Assembly: GCA_963920525.1 (NCBI GenBank)
Contig: OY986436.1
Span: 82,757,839-82,821,838, forward strand
Direction of reading: 5' to 3'
Source: Dichetophora obliterata
Lineage: Eukaryota; Arthropoda; Insecta; Diptera; Sciomyzidae
DNA: 64,000 bases
Every line of letters begins with the position of its first letter. Position 1 is the first letter of the stretch. The position numbers were made by a program, and so were the translations under genes. Under the pieces are notes generated by a model, which ran no database searches, was not told the DNA's origin, and saw only the letters and a list, made by a program, of their open reading frames with translations. Of the stretch, positions 44,463-55,169 are shown one piece after another.

Positions 44463-46820
44463 ATGGTAAGGACTACATGGATATATTCACTGCGTAAAGA
44501 AGATCTTACGGCTTACGCACGTGAACTTGGCTTCGATGATGCAGGAACGGTTGATGATCTTCGCAAAAGGTTCGCGAACTTTGCTACCGAACAAGAAGAT
44601 CCATCCATCACGTTAAGACTAGAAGAACTGGAACGAAGACATACCAAAGCCCCGTCTCCGAAACCATTAGTGGTGCCAACGCAATTTCTCCCAGGACACA
44701 CAATGCCGCAGCTTACGGAGGCATCACCGGATTACTACCACGAGGCAACCCCAGTGCAAAGCGAAGGTAACTATGCCACTGTAATCGATATAGTCCGTAA
44801 GTGGTCTATAAAGTTTGACGGATGCAACGATCCACTAAGTTTCACCGAGAGAGTCGAGGAGCTGACAACTATGTACGGGTTAAACATAGATTTTCTCCCA
44901 AGAATGATGCCCGAGCTGTTAACAGACCGAGCTTTGGTCTGGCTGAGAAATAACCACTCGCACTGGCTGAAATGGTCCCAGTTTAAGAATGGTTTCCTTA
45001 CATTTTTTCTACCGGCACGCTATTTTGAGAGGCTCGAAGATGAGATCCGTAAACGTCACCAAAGGCCAAGAGAAGCATTTAAGGACTACGTGCTGGACAT
45101 ACAAAACATGATGCGCCATTCCAACCATACGCCTACACAGCAGTTGGAAAGAATCTTCAGGAACTGTCGGAGTGAGTATCAACTTTATATAAAGCGCAAG
45201 GACTTTGTGCACTTAGGCGAACTTATAGCCCTGGCAGACGAGTATGACAGCATACTCAGTAGCAACAATCAAGAACATTCAATAAACATACGCTCGACAG
45301 AGGAGCGTCACCGGCAAATCACACAGGAAACAACAGCGCCAATGAACCCAAGAACCGCATGCAGAAGAACGACGAAATTCGGGATATGCCACGGGCCAGC
45401 GTTAATAAGGAGAAGAAACGCAGCCGGAACGAAGTATACCTCCTCTAGCCCCCGACTAATCAGACAGGACCAAAATCGAATCATCGCCACTGTGACTCTG
45501 GATACGACATGTGTCGAAGCTATCATAGATACGGGAGCTACTTGCAGCTTCTTAAACACGAAATTGGCCACTAAATTGAGGACCCGACACAACGTTCAAG
45601 CCATCAACAAAAATTTTATTCTTGCGGACGGATCACGTAGAAGTGTAAGTGAGTCGCTGACGCTTAACGTAAGGCTGGGAGCCGCCCAGTGTAGAGTAAG
45701 TTTCCTCATCCTTCCGGAAGCCACGGACGAGATACTCCTAGGATTAGATTTCTTAGCGGCCATTGGAACAACAATCACATGTGGAGGACAGACCGTTCAA
45801 TTCAACCTGGATGAACTGCTAGAGAACAACATGGAGTCACGAATAGGAATAATCACCACAGAAGAACAAACAACAACCTCAGAAGACATCGAATTATTTC
45901 TAAAGCAGGATCTGGCAAAGTCTGAATCACCTCAAGGAACCTCCCATATCATAGAACAGAACCTAGTCGTAACAAAAAGTCTGCCGATGAAACAACGATT
46001 TTTTCCTAGAACCCCAGTCATACAGGAGCCCCAGCGAGACCATGCAAAGGACCTTAGCAAAAGGTATCTACAAACGGCCGCCAAGGACAACCAAAAGGAT
46101 ATTGCCAAGGTAATTCATTCACTATGCCCGGAAATACTACTAAACGTCCACAGCGACAGCGGTGCTCAACCACACCTCTCCGTCCACAGCGACAGCGGCG
46201 CTCAACCACACCTCTCCGTTCACAGCGACAGCGGCGCTCAACCACACCTCTACGTCCACAGCGACAGCGGCGATCAACAACATCTCGCCACCCAAAGTAA
46301 CAGCGGCGCTCAACAGTACCTCTACATCCACAGTGACGGCGGCGCACCACAACAACACTACGGCCACAGTAAAAACGGCGCAAAACAACAAAACGTCCAC
46401 AGCGACCGCGGTGCACAACAGCAAAACGTCCACAGCGACCGCGGTGAACAACGGCAAAACGTCCATACCGACAGCGGCGCACAACAACCACACGTCCTCT
46501 ACAGCGACAGCGGCGCCCAACAACAGCAACACGTTCAGCTCAGCGACAGTGGTGCACATCAACGACAACATCAGATAATCAATGACACCAGCGAAGAGCA
46601 ACAAGACTTCATTAGCATTAAGCACGGTCAACTTGGCAAGCCACAAAAGCAAAGGGTGGAATATATTCCAGAAGACTTAATCCAGGAGATCGATGAGTGC
46701 GAGCGCATTAGAAGAGGTAACAGCAGGGTGCGATTTGCCCGAGTCATCGATAAGGTCAAATACCAAGTCAACATAAAAAGAACTGGGCACATCAACGTCT
46801 TTGCTTTCATGGGCAAGTAG
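44463..46820 (+). CDS. Gag-protease polyprotein with RT stub and coding minisatellite
   Basis: Intact 785-codon ORF; ATG lies 60 bp after the primer site. Residues 8-40 resemble a SAP fold (LRKEDLTAYARELG ... DDLRKRF). Residues 105-262 are a Ty3/gypsy capsid domain (KFDGCNDPLSFTERVEEL, DRALVWL, FLPARYFERLEDEI). No CCHC knuckle is readable; residues 296-325 may be its ruin. Protease spans about 335-435 with IIDTGATCSF (catalytic DTG) and EILLGLDFL. Residues 495-530 (PMKQRFFPRTPVIQ) are the start of RT, after which RT, RNase H and integrase are missing. Residues about 562-705 are twelve 10-13-residue VHSDSGAQ-type units, followed by a basic tail (RIRRGNSRVRFARVIDKV). The frame is kept throughout, suggesting a functional Gag-protease protein acting in particles while RT is borrowed. 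Expression is unproven. Confidence 0.85.
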   Translation: MVRTTWIYSLRKEDLTAYARELGFDDAGTVDDLRKRFANFATEQEDPSITLRLEELERRHTKAPSPKPLVVPTQFLPGHTMPQLTEASPDYYHEATPVQSEGNYATVIDIVRKWSIKFDGCNDPLSFTERVEELTTMYGLNIDFLPRMMPELLTDRALVWLRNNHSHWLKWSQFKNGFLTFFLPARYFERLEDEIRKRHQRPREAFKDYVLDIQNMMRHSNHTPTQQLERIFRNCRSEYQLYIKRKDFVHLGELIALADEYDSILSSNNQEHSINIRSTEERHRQITQETTAPMNPRTACRRTTKFGICHGPALIRRRNAAGTKYTSSSPRLIRQDQNRIIATVTLDTTCVEAIIDTGATCSFLNTKLATKLRTRHNVQAINKNFILADGSRRSVSESLTLNVRLGAAQCRVSFLILPEATDEILLGLDFLAAIGTTITCGGQTVQFNLDELLENNMESRIGIITTEEQTTTSEDIELFLKQDLAKSESPQGTSHIIEQNLVVTKSLPMKQRFFPRTPVIQEPQRDHAKDLSKRYLQTAAKDNQKDIAKVIHSLCPEILLNVHSDSGAQPHLSVHSDSGAQPHLSVHSDSGAQPHLYVHSDSGDQQHLATQSNSGAQQYLYIHSDGGAPQQHYGHSKNGAKQQNVHSDRGAQQQNVHSDRGEQRQNVHTDSGAQQPHVLYSDSGAQQQQHVQLSDSGAHQRQHQIINDTSEEQQDFISIKHGQLGKPQKQRVEYIPEDLIQEIDECERIRRGNSRVRFARVIDKVKYQVNIKRTGHINVFAFMGK
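46146..46577 (+). repeat. in-frame coding minisatellite, 12 units
   Basis: Units of 30-39 bp (mostly 36) encode VHSDSGAQPHLS and variants. The first three units are nearly identical, later ones richer in Gln. Unit lengths are all multiples of three, so the frame is never lost. Two other frames on both strands are also open here, an artefact of the repeat. Confidence 0.85.
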
Positions 46821-46828
46821 AGAGGGAG
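46821..46828 (+). other. polypurine tract
   Basis: AGAGGGAG ends directly at the TG of the 3' LTR and follows the ORF stop TAG (46818-46820); it would prime plus-strand synthesis. Confidence 0.75.
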
Positions 46829-48590
46829 TGTAACGACGAAATTCGCGGGTGTTCGAATTTCGCCATACAACATAGAGTTTCATAATTTTTTTATAGAATG
46901 TAATTTAATTTTAATTTTTCACTGTTAAATTATACTTTTTACCCACTATGCTAGGCTTTACACACACACATTCACCCATACACACATATATAGAGCAGCA
47001 CAAGCAGTGGAAGCGAGACAGCATACACGCATAGCAACAGGAAAAAGTAGCATGATCACATCATATACAGCAACTACCAAGATGATACGCACATAGCAAC
47101 AGAAGACAAAACACAACCAGTTTTAGCGTCATCACGCCATAGGCAGCTGGTACCGAGATCATTCTGGCATAGCAACACAAACTAGTCACAGCCAAACAAG
47201 TTTTAGTATCACGCCACATACATACACAACCACAAGACACAGTGAGAGCGAAAACTGGTTTCAACATCATAGTGCGGCAAGCAGCAACGAGCAAGGCAAT
47301 AAAAGGCGAGTCGTGGAATTAACTCAGTCTCTTATTCAGCGTGAAGTTGAAGGCATCGGACGTATTCAGTGTGCAGCCAAAGTGAACGGACGTAGAAAAT
47401 TTTCAACATCGGAGTAGTCATCGTGCAATTGAAGTGGTCGGACGTGGTCATTCAACAGCTCGTGCCTAGGAAGTGGTGAGTGTTACCTGGCATAGTTAGA
47501 ACTCCTTAAATTTATAGTAGACATATTTTCGTTGGTTAAGGTCTCATTCCAACGTTAATATTTTGTACCAAGCCCAACCTAGTAGTAACCATAGTAGACA
47601 TATTTTCGTTGGTTAAGGTCTCATTCCAACGTTAATATTTTGCACCACGTAAACACCCCAGTAGACATATTTCCGTTGGTTAAGGTCTCATTCCAACGTT
47701 AATATTTTGTACCAAGCCCAACCATAGTAGACATATTTTCGTTGGTTAAGGTCTCATTCCAACGTTAATATTTTTCACCACGTAAACACCCCAGTAGACA
47801 TATTTCCGTTGGTTAAGGTCTCATTCCAACGTTAATATTTTGTACCAAGCCCAACCTAGTAGATACCATAGTAGACATATTTCTGTTGGTCAAGGTCTCA
47901 TTCCAACATTAATATTTTGCACCACGTTCAACCTTGTAAATACACCAGTAGACATATTTCCGTTGGTTAAGGTCTCATTCCAACGTTAATATTTTGCACC
48001 ACGCCCCACCTCGTAAGTACCCCGGTAGACATATTGTAAGCCAAGGTAACACCACTCAGCGGACCATATCCCAGTCTACACGTTCCACCATCCGATCCTA
48101 ACCAACGCCCTACATGTGACCAATTGCCACTCAACATCGACAAGTACCACTACGACATCATCTCAAAAGTATCACGGAACGTCGACAACTCCAACCGCAC
48201 AGGAAGCCCCCAGGGAGCGCGCTAACGTCGTCTATCTCAACCACGCCACAGCCCCAGGAAACACGCTAGCGTCGCTCGTCGTCATCGCATCATTTTTCTC
48301 CGGAACTACGTACATTGTCACAAGGATAAGGCTCCGTCACGTCATCTTCTCAAGGGCGTCAGACATCAAAAATAAGATTCAGGTCAAAACATCGGCGCAT
48401 AGGTGTGTGTGTGTAAGGTCCTATACCATTAAGATATTAGAGTAACGCCAATTTTGAATTGTGAATAAACTAAGGAAATATTAAAGATAACAAAGCGAAA
48501 GGGTCTTTAATTACAAATTTTCTGTCACGAACGCTGGACACCGGCGAGTATACCCCAGCTGTAAAATCCGGAAAACGGAAGTTCGTTACA
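46829..48590 (+). repeat. 3' LTR, 1762 bp
   Basis: The same length as the 5' LTR. By eye I find two substitutions (TTTTGCACC to TTTTTCACC near 47773 and GTAACTACACC to GTAAATACACC near 47940). Carries the same hairpin array (47516-48037) and AATAAA (48464-48469). Confidence 0.95.
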
Positions 48591-48594
48591 CAAC

Positions 48595-49065
48595 TATTAT
48601 AAGTTTTAACTACACAAATTATATACATATATTTTTCTTAAAAGACATATCTTCCTCATTTTATAACATACTCTTGCAAATCCTCCTTATTTTTAAAGAA
48701 AATTCAAATAAAAACCGCAATAATAAAAAGTTTTTAAAAATATTAATATTCCAGAGTAACAACGAGTTAACATCAACTAGTCTTAAATAATATTAAATTT
48801 AAATTTTGAGTTTTTGATCAAATATCTGAAACCCCTCCCCTTCTAATGTTACTTATCGTAGTGCATTTCAAAACCCCTCCTCTCCTCCAAATTGGTAACG
48901 TAGTTTATGAACGACCCCTATCTTATCTAGTAACTTTTTGGTTAGTAAGATTTCACTAGTTTTACATCTAGTATTTTTTTGACTAGTTTTATTTGAACTG
49001 GTGAGTTAACTAGTTAAATTCAAAACCAGCACGATTTTTCACTGCAGGGAAGTTAATAATATATA
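48595..49065. repeat. AT-rich flank with dispersed repeat
   Basis: 48826-48915 (ACCCCTCCCC..., CGTAGTGCATTTCAAAACCC) is shared with 37975-38060. A CTAGT-rich tail and CACTGCAGGG near 49039 follow; the class is unknown. Confidence 0.45.
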
Positions 49066-50184
49066 TTACTAGCTGAACCCGGTGTGCCTCGCTACCCCCT
49101 CGTTTAAAATAAAATTAAAAGTATTTATATATTTACAAAAATTTATTTATTTAATTTAATTATTGCAATGCTTCGCCTCTTTTTTTGTTGTAAACCAATT
49201 AGAATTCAGCGCTGAATCGCATGTAATTTGCTTCATGCTCCCCCTTTTTATTTTTAGACCAATCAAAAAGCAGCAATTACACAATCAGCTGTTTCGCAGT
49301 CTGTTGTGGGAGAATGAGAATGGGGTTACCCCACTCTCTATTTTAATTAACACGTATTATAAAATCAGCTGTTTTGAAGACAGTGGTAGAAGAAAGAGAA
49401 TTGAGCTACCCCACTATTTTAATTTATATGTATTTTAATGATTTTAATGACATGATTTGTGGTATAGCCGTTAATAAACGTAGTAAAAAAGTAGGTGCAG
49501 AAGTGTGCATGGTCGAAAAATATTATCATGTAATAAGTATTCCTGAGTCAAAGCTGAACGCTGTGAAAATTTAAGATCGGTTATCAGGTCCAGCCTCCAA
49601 TATATCGCAAACAAAGGGGCGTGCTCCACCCACTTTTCTTTTGGTACGTATTTCTATTCATGCTAATACCATATATAGCAAATACTGCCGCCGTTGGTCA
49701 AAAAATGCCCAAGATATGACGATTTTAAAATTTGGGTTATATGGGCGAGGCCACGCCCCTTCGTCCACTCACAACTTTATATAGTCAAGAATTTATTATT
49801 TCGTAAGAATATCCTATTGTGAAAATTTAATGATGATCGGTTCAGTAGTTAAGACTATATTGCGATTTTTAATTTTCCTAAAAAGGGGTGTGGTCCCACC
49901 CACTTTTCTCCTGGTACGTATTCCTAACTATGCCAATACCATATGTAGCAAATAGCATCAACGTAGGTCAAAAAATGCCCAAAATATGGCGATTTAAATT
50001 TTTAGGTTATATGGGCAGTGCCACGCCCCTTTGTCAAATAAAAACTTCATATAGCCTTTTATTCTTTCCAGATTCATAGTAAAATGCTGTGAAAGTTTCA
50101 GGAAGATCGGTCCAAGGGTTTGGCCTCCTATAAAGCACAAACAAACAAACAAACAGACAGACATTCATTTTTATATATATAGAT
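49066..50184. repeat. mini-me-like dispersed element, copy 1
   Basis: Starts TAGCTGAACCCGGTGTGCC and ends in ACAAACAAACAGACAGAC followed by TATATATATAGAT. An internal unit of about 270 bp (GGGGCGTGCTCCACCCACTT ... ATGGGCGAGGCCACGCCCC) is present twice, near 49615 and 49885. Alternating GACAGACA and TATA microsatellites at the 3' end recall Drosophila mini-me elements; this is inference. Confidence 0.55.
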
Positions 50185-50531
50185 TGAAAGCAGATTTATT
50201 ATAATTAAAGTAAAATGGGGCGAAAAAGGGGGATTTGGTAATAAAAAATCTATGGCTACCTTACCTGTAGATAAAAACTATATAAAACTTTAGGTAAATA
50301 CATATTACAAAAAAAGTATTTTGTATAGCAAACATTGTTAGTGGTATAAGTAAGTATCTGAATTAAAAAAGTGGGCGTAAAAGTGGGCGTGGTCGAAAAG
50401 TACCCTTTTAATCATGCCAGAGTCCCAGTTAAATGCTGTGAAATTTTCAGGAAGATCGGTCCAGAGGTTTGGTCTCCTATAAGGTACAAACAAACAAATA
50501 AACAAACACACATTCCATTTTATATATATAG
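50185..50531. repeat. mini-me-like dispersed element, copy 2
   Basis: Shorter copy sharing TTTTCAGGAAGATCGGTCCA and the final TATATATATAGATAG. Confidence 0.5.
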
Positions 50532-51145
50532 ATAGCTTAAACCCGGCGCGTTACTGCCGCGGCCCCGTTGCCAAACGCGAATAAAATGTTATCAGTGAAA
50601 CTGTATATGTAAATTGTGGTCGAATACTCAATTCCATGGCTGTGCGACCTATAACTCAAAAGCTGTAGAATTTCTCAAATTTTGGTTGCATGGGAGGTGA
50701 CACGCCCCCTTGTCCAACGCCATACAAAGTTATCAGTAAAACTGCATGTGTAAATTGAGTTCGAATGCTGAATTCCGAGGCTTTGTTTGCTTTGTTTGAT
50801 TGACTCAAAAGCTATTCGATATCGCAAATTTGGGTTGTATAAGAGGTGCCACGCCCCTTTTTCCAACTCCCATAAAATTTTATCAGTAAAACGCCACGTG
50901 TAAATTGTGGTCGAATTTCGAATTCCAAGGATGTGCGGCCTATAACTCCTAAGCTATTCGATATCGCAAATTTGGGTTGTATGGGAGGTGCCACGCCCAC
51001 TGTTAGTAGGAGGTTGAAATATACTTTACGACCTATTCTCATACCTACAAAATATACATACAAAATTTCATGAAAATCGGTCGAGCCGTTTCGGAAGAGT
51101 TCGATTACGCACCCCGTGACAGAAGAATTTTATATATTAGATAAT
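50532..51145. repeat. mini-me-like dispersed element, copy 3, with internal tandem units
   Basis: Starts CTTAAACCCGGCGCG. Three tandem units of about 145-150 bp each end in GGGAGGTGCCACGCCC-like text (50568, 50711, 50857). The 3' end reads TTCATGAAAATCGGTCGAGC and TATATATTAGAT. Frames on the minus strand are repeat artefacts. Confidence 0.5.
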
Positions 51146-51729
51146 ACAGATGTATGCATCTACAAAAATTTGAATTACTACTCTGCAGGTTTACATATGA
51201 GTCAGTACTTTTCAAAGTCGCCTACTAGTGTTTTTATTTTTTTCTCTATGCTGTGGTCAAAAAATGTGCAATATGTTATATCGTAAGAAAGCTTAAGCTC
51301 AATACAAAAATAAGAAATCACAAACATAATGTCGGTGGAACAAAATAAAAAAAAAGTTTTTGCGGAAAAACGATAATTTCGGCTTAGGAGTTAAATTGCA
51401 TGTTCAAAGCTCCGCCAAAAAATATTAGATGCATATTTAAAAAAAAAATTTCCTTAAAAAACTCAGAATTTTATAAATGATTTTTCATTAAAATATATTT
51501 CATTTGTGTTTCGGTTTGGACAACACATTATTCAAAATGTTCAAAGTCGGTAATAGCTCCAAAATTGGTTCGGTGCAGTTGTCTGTATTTATGAAATTCT
51601 GTATACAAAATATACACAGACTTTTGACTTGCAGAAAACTGACCCGCTCCCTTTTGATGCAATAAAGTTTGTTGTGTTCTTAAAGTTTGAAATGTAATTT
51701 CTAAGGCTGCGTTCATAGTAGACTCCTCA
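51146..51729. other. unassigned; minus-strand frame of unclear status
   Basis: No recognised gene. A 62-codon minus frame at 51716-51528 (MNAALEITFQTLRTQQTLL...) adjoins the inverted repeat to the right and has mildly coding-like composition, but nothing is recognised. Confidence 0.3.
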
Positions 51730-52480
51730 TCTGAATTTTGGGTGCTAAGTAGTTTTGCACTTTTTTTTTAAACAATAGAGTGTTAAAAAAGATAATCGGT
51801 GGTAGTTTTGGTACCAATTAGAAAAATATATTTTTTAAATGGAAACATATTCTTAGACGACCACTCATTTTTTTCTTCGATATTATTTCACAGACGTCGA
51901 ATAAACTTGGATGGTACAGCTAATTTAAATTAATATAGGTTGTCATTTTTAAAGGCGGAAAACTTTAAATTTAAATGATATCTTACAAAAGCTTGACTGC
52001 AATTCTTATTACTTCAACGGGAGGAAGGACGTCCAGGTGAAGTTTATTCTCTTGAGTACGATTTAGAAGCAAGAAAGAATTTAGATAATTCTTCATCAGA
52101 AGTCTTTATAAGAATAAAAAGTGACAACAATGAGCAGTCGGAAAATGAAAGTGTTTTATCTCAATCGTCAGCCACAACCAATGCGGGTTCAACATTTGAA
52201 AGCCCAAAAAAAGTACAACTTATGTCAAAAAAACCTCCTTTATGCCTCTAAAAAAACTTCCTTTATTAAGTTAAATTTGCTGAACTATCCAAGTTTACTC
52301 GACGTCTGTGAAAGAGTATATAAAAGAAAGGAATTAATGGTCGTTGAAGAAAATGTTCCCATTTAAAAAAATATTTTCCTATGGAAGCGAAAGTTACCAC
52401 CGATTCTCTTTTTTAACCTATTTATAGGCCTAAAAAAAATTCATCTAGTATCAAAAATTTAACCACGTTATTATATTTTC
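51730..52480. mobile_element. element with about 160-bp imperfect inverted arms
   Basis: 51784-51940 and the complement of 52265-52420 match closely: TTAAAAAAGATAATCGGTGG against CCACCGATTCTCTTTTTTAA, and CACAGACGTCGAATAAACTT against AAGTTTACTCGACGTCTGTG. Weaker matching continues about 55 bp outward on both sides. The centre carries the open frame at 51997-52251. An inverted duplication or a foldback element are both possible; no target duplication is found. Confidence 0.55.
51997..52251 (+). CDS. unrecognised 84-codon open frame inside the inverted repeat
   Basis: After a TGA at 51994, the frame is open through RPGEVYSLEYDLEARKNL, SSSEVFIRIKSDNNEQSENE and SPKKVQLMSKKPPLCL to TAA at 52249. 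There is no early ATG; the first methionine is late, so it would be an internal exon or a truncated gene. The composition (Ser, Glu, Lys, Asn, low bias) looks like a disordered protein segment rather than random AT-rich sequence. The product is not recognised and may be a captured host exon or an accessory TE protein. Confidence 0.35.
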   Translation: MQFLLLQREEGRPGEVYSLEYDLEARKNLDNSSSEVFIRIKSDNNEQSENESVLSQSSATTNAGSTFESPKKVQLMSKKPPLCL

Positions 52481-55169
52481 TGATCTATTATACGTATTCT
52501 GTGAAAAAATCATGATTTTATGTTACTAAATGAGTGAGATATGAATTTTTGAGCTTTAAGGGTTTTTCCTCGATTTTCTCCAACTAAAACTTAAAATTGC
52601 TGGCAGCACCATCTAAAATATATAAAATATGTTTTTTAAATTTTCATATTTTGATATAACTATCCTATTTCCGGTCGGGTTCGGTGAATTCGCGAACATA
52701 TTTTTTTTACTCACCCAAATTATTTTATTAAATTTAACTTACAAGTAAAATATTTATGAGTTCTTTCCTACAAAAAAAAAATAATATTTTTTCCCGGAAT
52801 ATTTATCAAACATAGCATTGAATAACATTTAATTTTAACCAACATAGAAATGAACAAGAACAACAAATTTATCACCAAAAATATCAAACAAAGAATTGAA
52901 GGGCTATCACGTTATTGTAATAAGCCCTTAAATTATGATACAAAATAAATTTGTTTTTTAATAATTTAATGTCACACGATACAATTTTTTAAAATTCTTT
53001 TGAAAATTAAATACAAAAACAAAAGAATTATTCTCTGTGACTGTATAAAAATAAATTTTGTATCTTCACTTACGATACTATCGAAACTATCTTTAAGAAC
53101 TGTACAAAACTCTTAAAATTTGTCTTGTATCCCACATTTTTTATGTGAATAAACTAGTTAATTTTAATAATACATTAAATGTGCATTTTAATTATGTACA
53201 TACTTTAATAACATAGAACATTTATGACAAACAATTTTTGTATTGCCTTTTTTAACGCATTGACTACAAACATCAGCGATCAAAATCATGTTACCGTCCC
53301 TGACTCTAGTGTTAATGAAAGTACCATTTTCCGACTACCGATACAGACCACTCGCGGAAAAGCACGAAATCAAAGCTGTGAAATAATTTTCAAGTCTTCG
53401 TTTCGTTTTATGTTTAGCAAATCAATGAGAAAACCAAACACTTTTTAAATTGTTCAGATGATGTTTCACATTGATCCTGTCGTCTTTGATGTTGTTACCA
53501 AAGTTGTTATTTCTCGCAGTGTAACTCAATGTAACACAAAATTATTTTTATTTTATCCTAAAACTATAATGGAAGCGCTGGAGAGCGCGAATTATTGTTG
53601 CCATCACTTCGCGACCCGGAGCTTTACACGACCTCGAAGAGGAACAGATTTATACCGCTTCACTGAGAGTAGTCCGCAGCATAGCAACTGTTTGCTCGAA
53701 TTTAATACGAGGCGGGTTTCGGCTTAGAGGGGTTGTCGGTCCGACCACCCAGATTCAAAGCGAACCAGCGCGAAAAATCTATTCGCACATAAAATGTGCC
53801 ACAGTGTGCATTATTTTAATGTCACTGATAAATCATTTTTATGTTCGTGGTAAATCAAAGGACGAACGACGGATGCCGCTTCCAAATGCAACCCTGAGAA
53901 GGCTGCTGCAATAGAAGCAAACAAAAAGTGAAAAAAAGAACCAAAAACTCTGTCAAAAAACAGAGTGTTGCATAAGCGGGAAAGCAACACAGCGCAATGA
54001 ATCTGTCCAACCCTGACTACCTTTCAGCCCCAATGGCGGGACATACCAGTACTAGCGCCTGAAGCACCTACTTGCGCCTGTGCGACTCGTCCTGCTGTCC
54101 ATTCGCTCGTTCATTCAGCCGCTTGTCCTTCCATCTCGTTCGTTTTTCTCACATCCATCCATTATAATGCGCTCGCATTCGAGTTCCTAGTGCACTGCTC
54201 TGCACTAGATGGCGCTGCCTGCTTGTTTATTTATTAACAACAACAAAAACAACAACAACAACAATAATATGATGAGAAAGCAAACCGAAGGACGCAAGCA
54301 GCAATGACGACGAATCCTGAAGCTTTGTGTTATATTTTGAATTGTAAGCGACACGAACAACAAAATGCATTTCCGTTTGAGTGTGTCCGTCCGTCCGTCC
54401 ATCTGTATGTCTGTCTGCCTGCTGGAACATTTGGCGTTGCCATCATAATAACTTGCAGTTTCAGCGAGTGACACCAGCACCAGAGGAATCTGATAATAGT
54501 GCAGCGCTGTGCCTATCTTGGCTCCCACTTCAATTCTCCCCTTCACACTATCTCATTCTGCAAAAGCATAGCACCGGAAACAGAAACTAATGGGCATTTT
54601 GCACACGATGCGCGAGCAAGTGAGCGCAATTATCCACTGCATTGCCTCCGAAAAGTATGCAATACAAATTCTGCACTTTGAATTATTATTTATACTTAGG
54701 AAAATAATCACACACTTACCTACCTACTTTTAAACAAAAATAAGGCACATACAACTTCCAGAATTGCAATTCTGCCTCAATATTTTCTGTTTACAAATTA
54801 TAAATGAAGGAATGGTGCATTTAGAATTTGTATATGCTTTTGTACATATACATATATGCCTGCATAATGCGGAATTCGGGGAGAGCAACCTTAACTTAAA
54901 TCCTCTGCTTTCACAAAATACACTTTTTGAGACCAATATAGATGTATTGGAATAGTGTTTTTGCTTTTTCAAATTAACCTTGAAAAATTGTTTTTTTCTA
55001 GTGAAGCGATTTCTAAATTTTTTTAATCAATTTGAGAGTCCAACAGCCACAACGTGAGTAAGAACTGAAGTTGTTTTTTAACTAATTTGAGTGTTTTCTT
55101 GATTCGGACAACAAAGCTAAAGTGTGATTTAAGTGAGTGTTATTTTTTGACACCTCATGCGTGATGCAT
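52481..55169. other. stretch without recognisable gene
   Basis: AT-rich up to 53220, then a more complex, GC-richer block (53300-54700) with CAACAACAAC near 54238-54268 and a GTCC/GTCT tetranucleotide run at 54388-54421. No coding frame is recognised; it could be host intron or intergenic DNA. Confidence 0.5.

Larger units (their letters stand above)
42622..48590 (+). mobile_element. young non-autonomous gypsy-type (Osvaldo-like) LTR retrotransposon, Gag-protease only
   Basis: A structurally complete 5969-bp insertion. CAAC target copies lie at 42618-42621 and 48591-48594. Two 1762-bp LTRs (TG...CA) seem to differ at only about two positions. A tRNA-Lys primer site follows the 5' LTR and a purine tract (AGAGGGAG) precedes the 3' LTR. 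One 785-codon ORF has Gag and protease but only the first residues of RT; RNase H and integrase are absent. The 4-bp duplication, tRNA-Lys primer and long LTRs recall the Osvaldo/Ulysses branch of gypsy elements (inference). Near-identical LTRs mean recent insertion, so RT and integrase were presumably supplied by a relative. Confidence 0.9.

Noticed and set aside
46054..46652. Long minus-strand ORFs rich in Arg/Cys or Val/Leu opposite the Gag ORF
   Set aside because: Shadow frames produced by the 36-bp coding minisatellite, whose period keeps all frames free of stops.
54205..54546. 113-codon minus ORF near (CAA)n and GTCC runs
   Set aside because: Low-complexity sequence read through; hydrophobic tail from the (CAA)n complement; no homology recognised.
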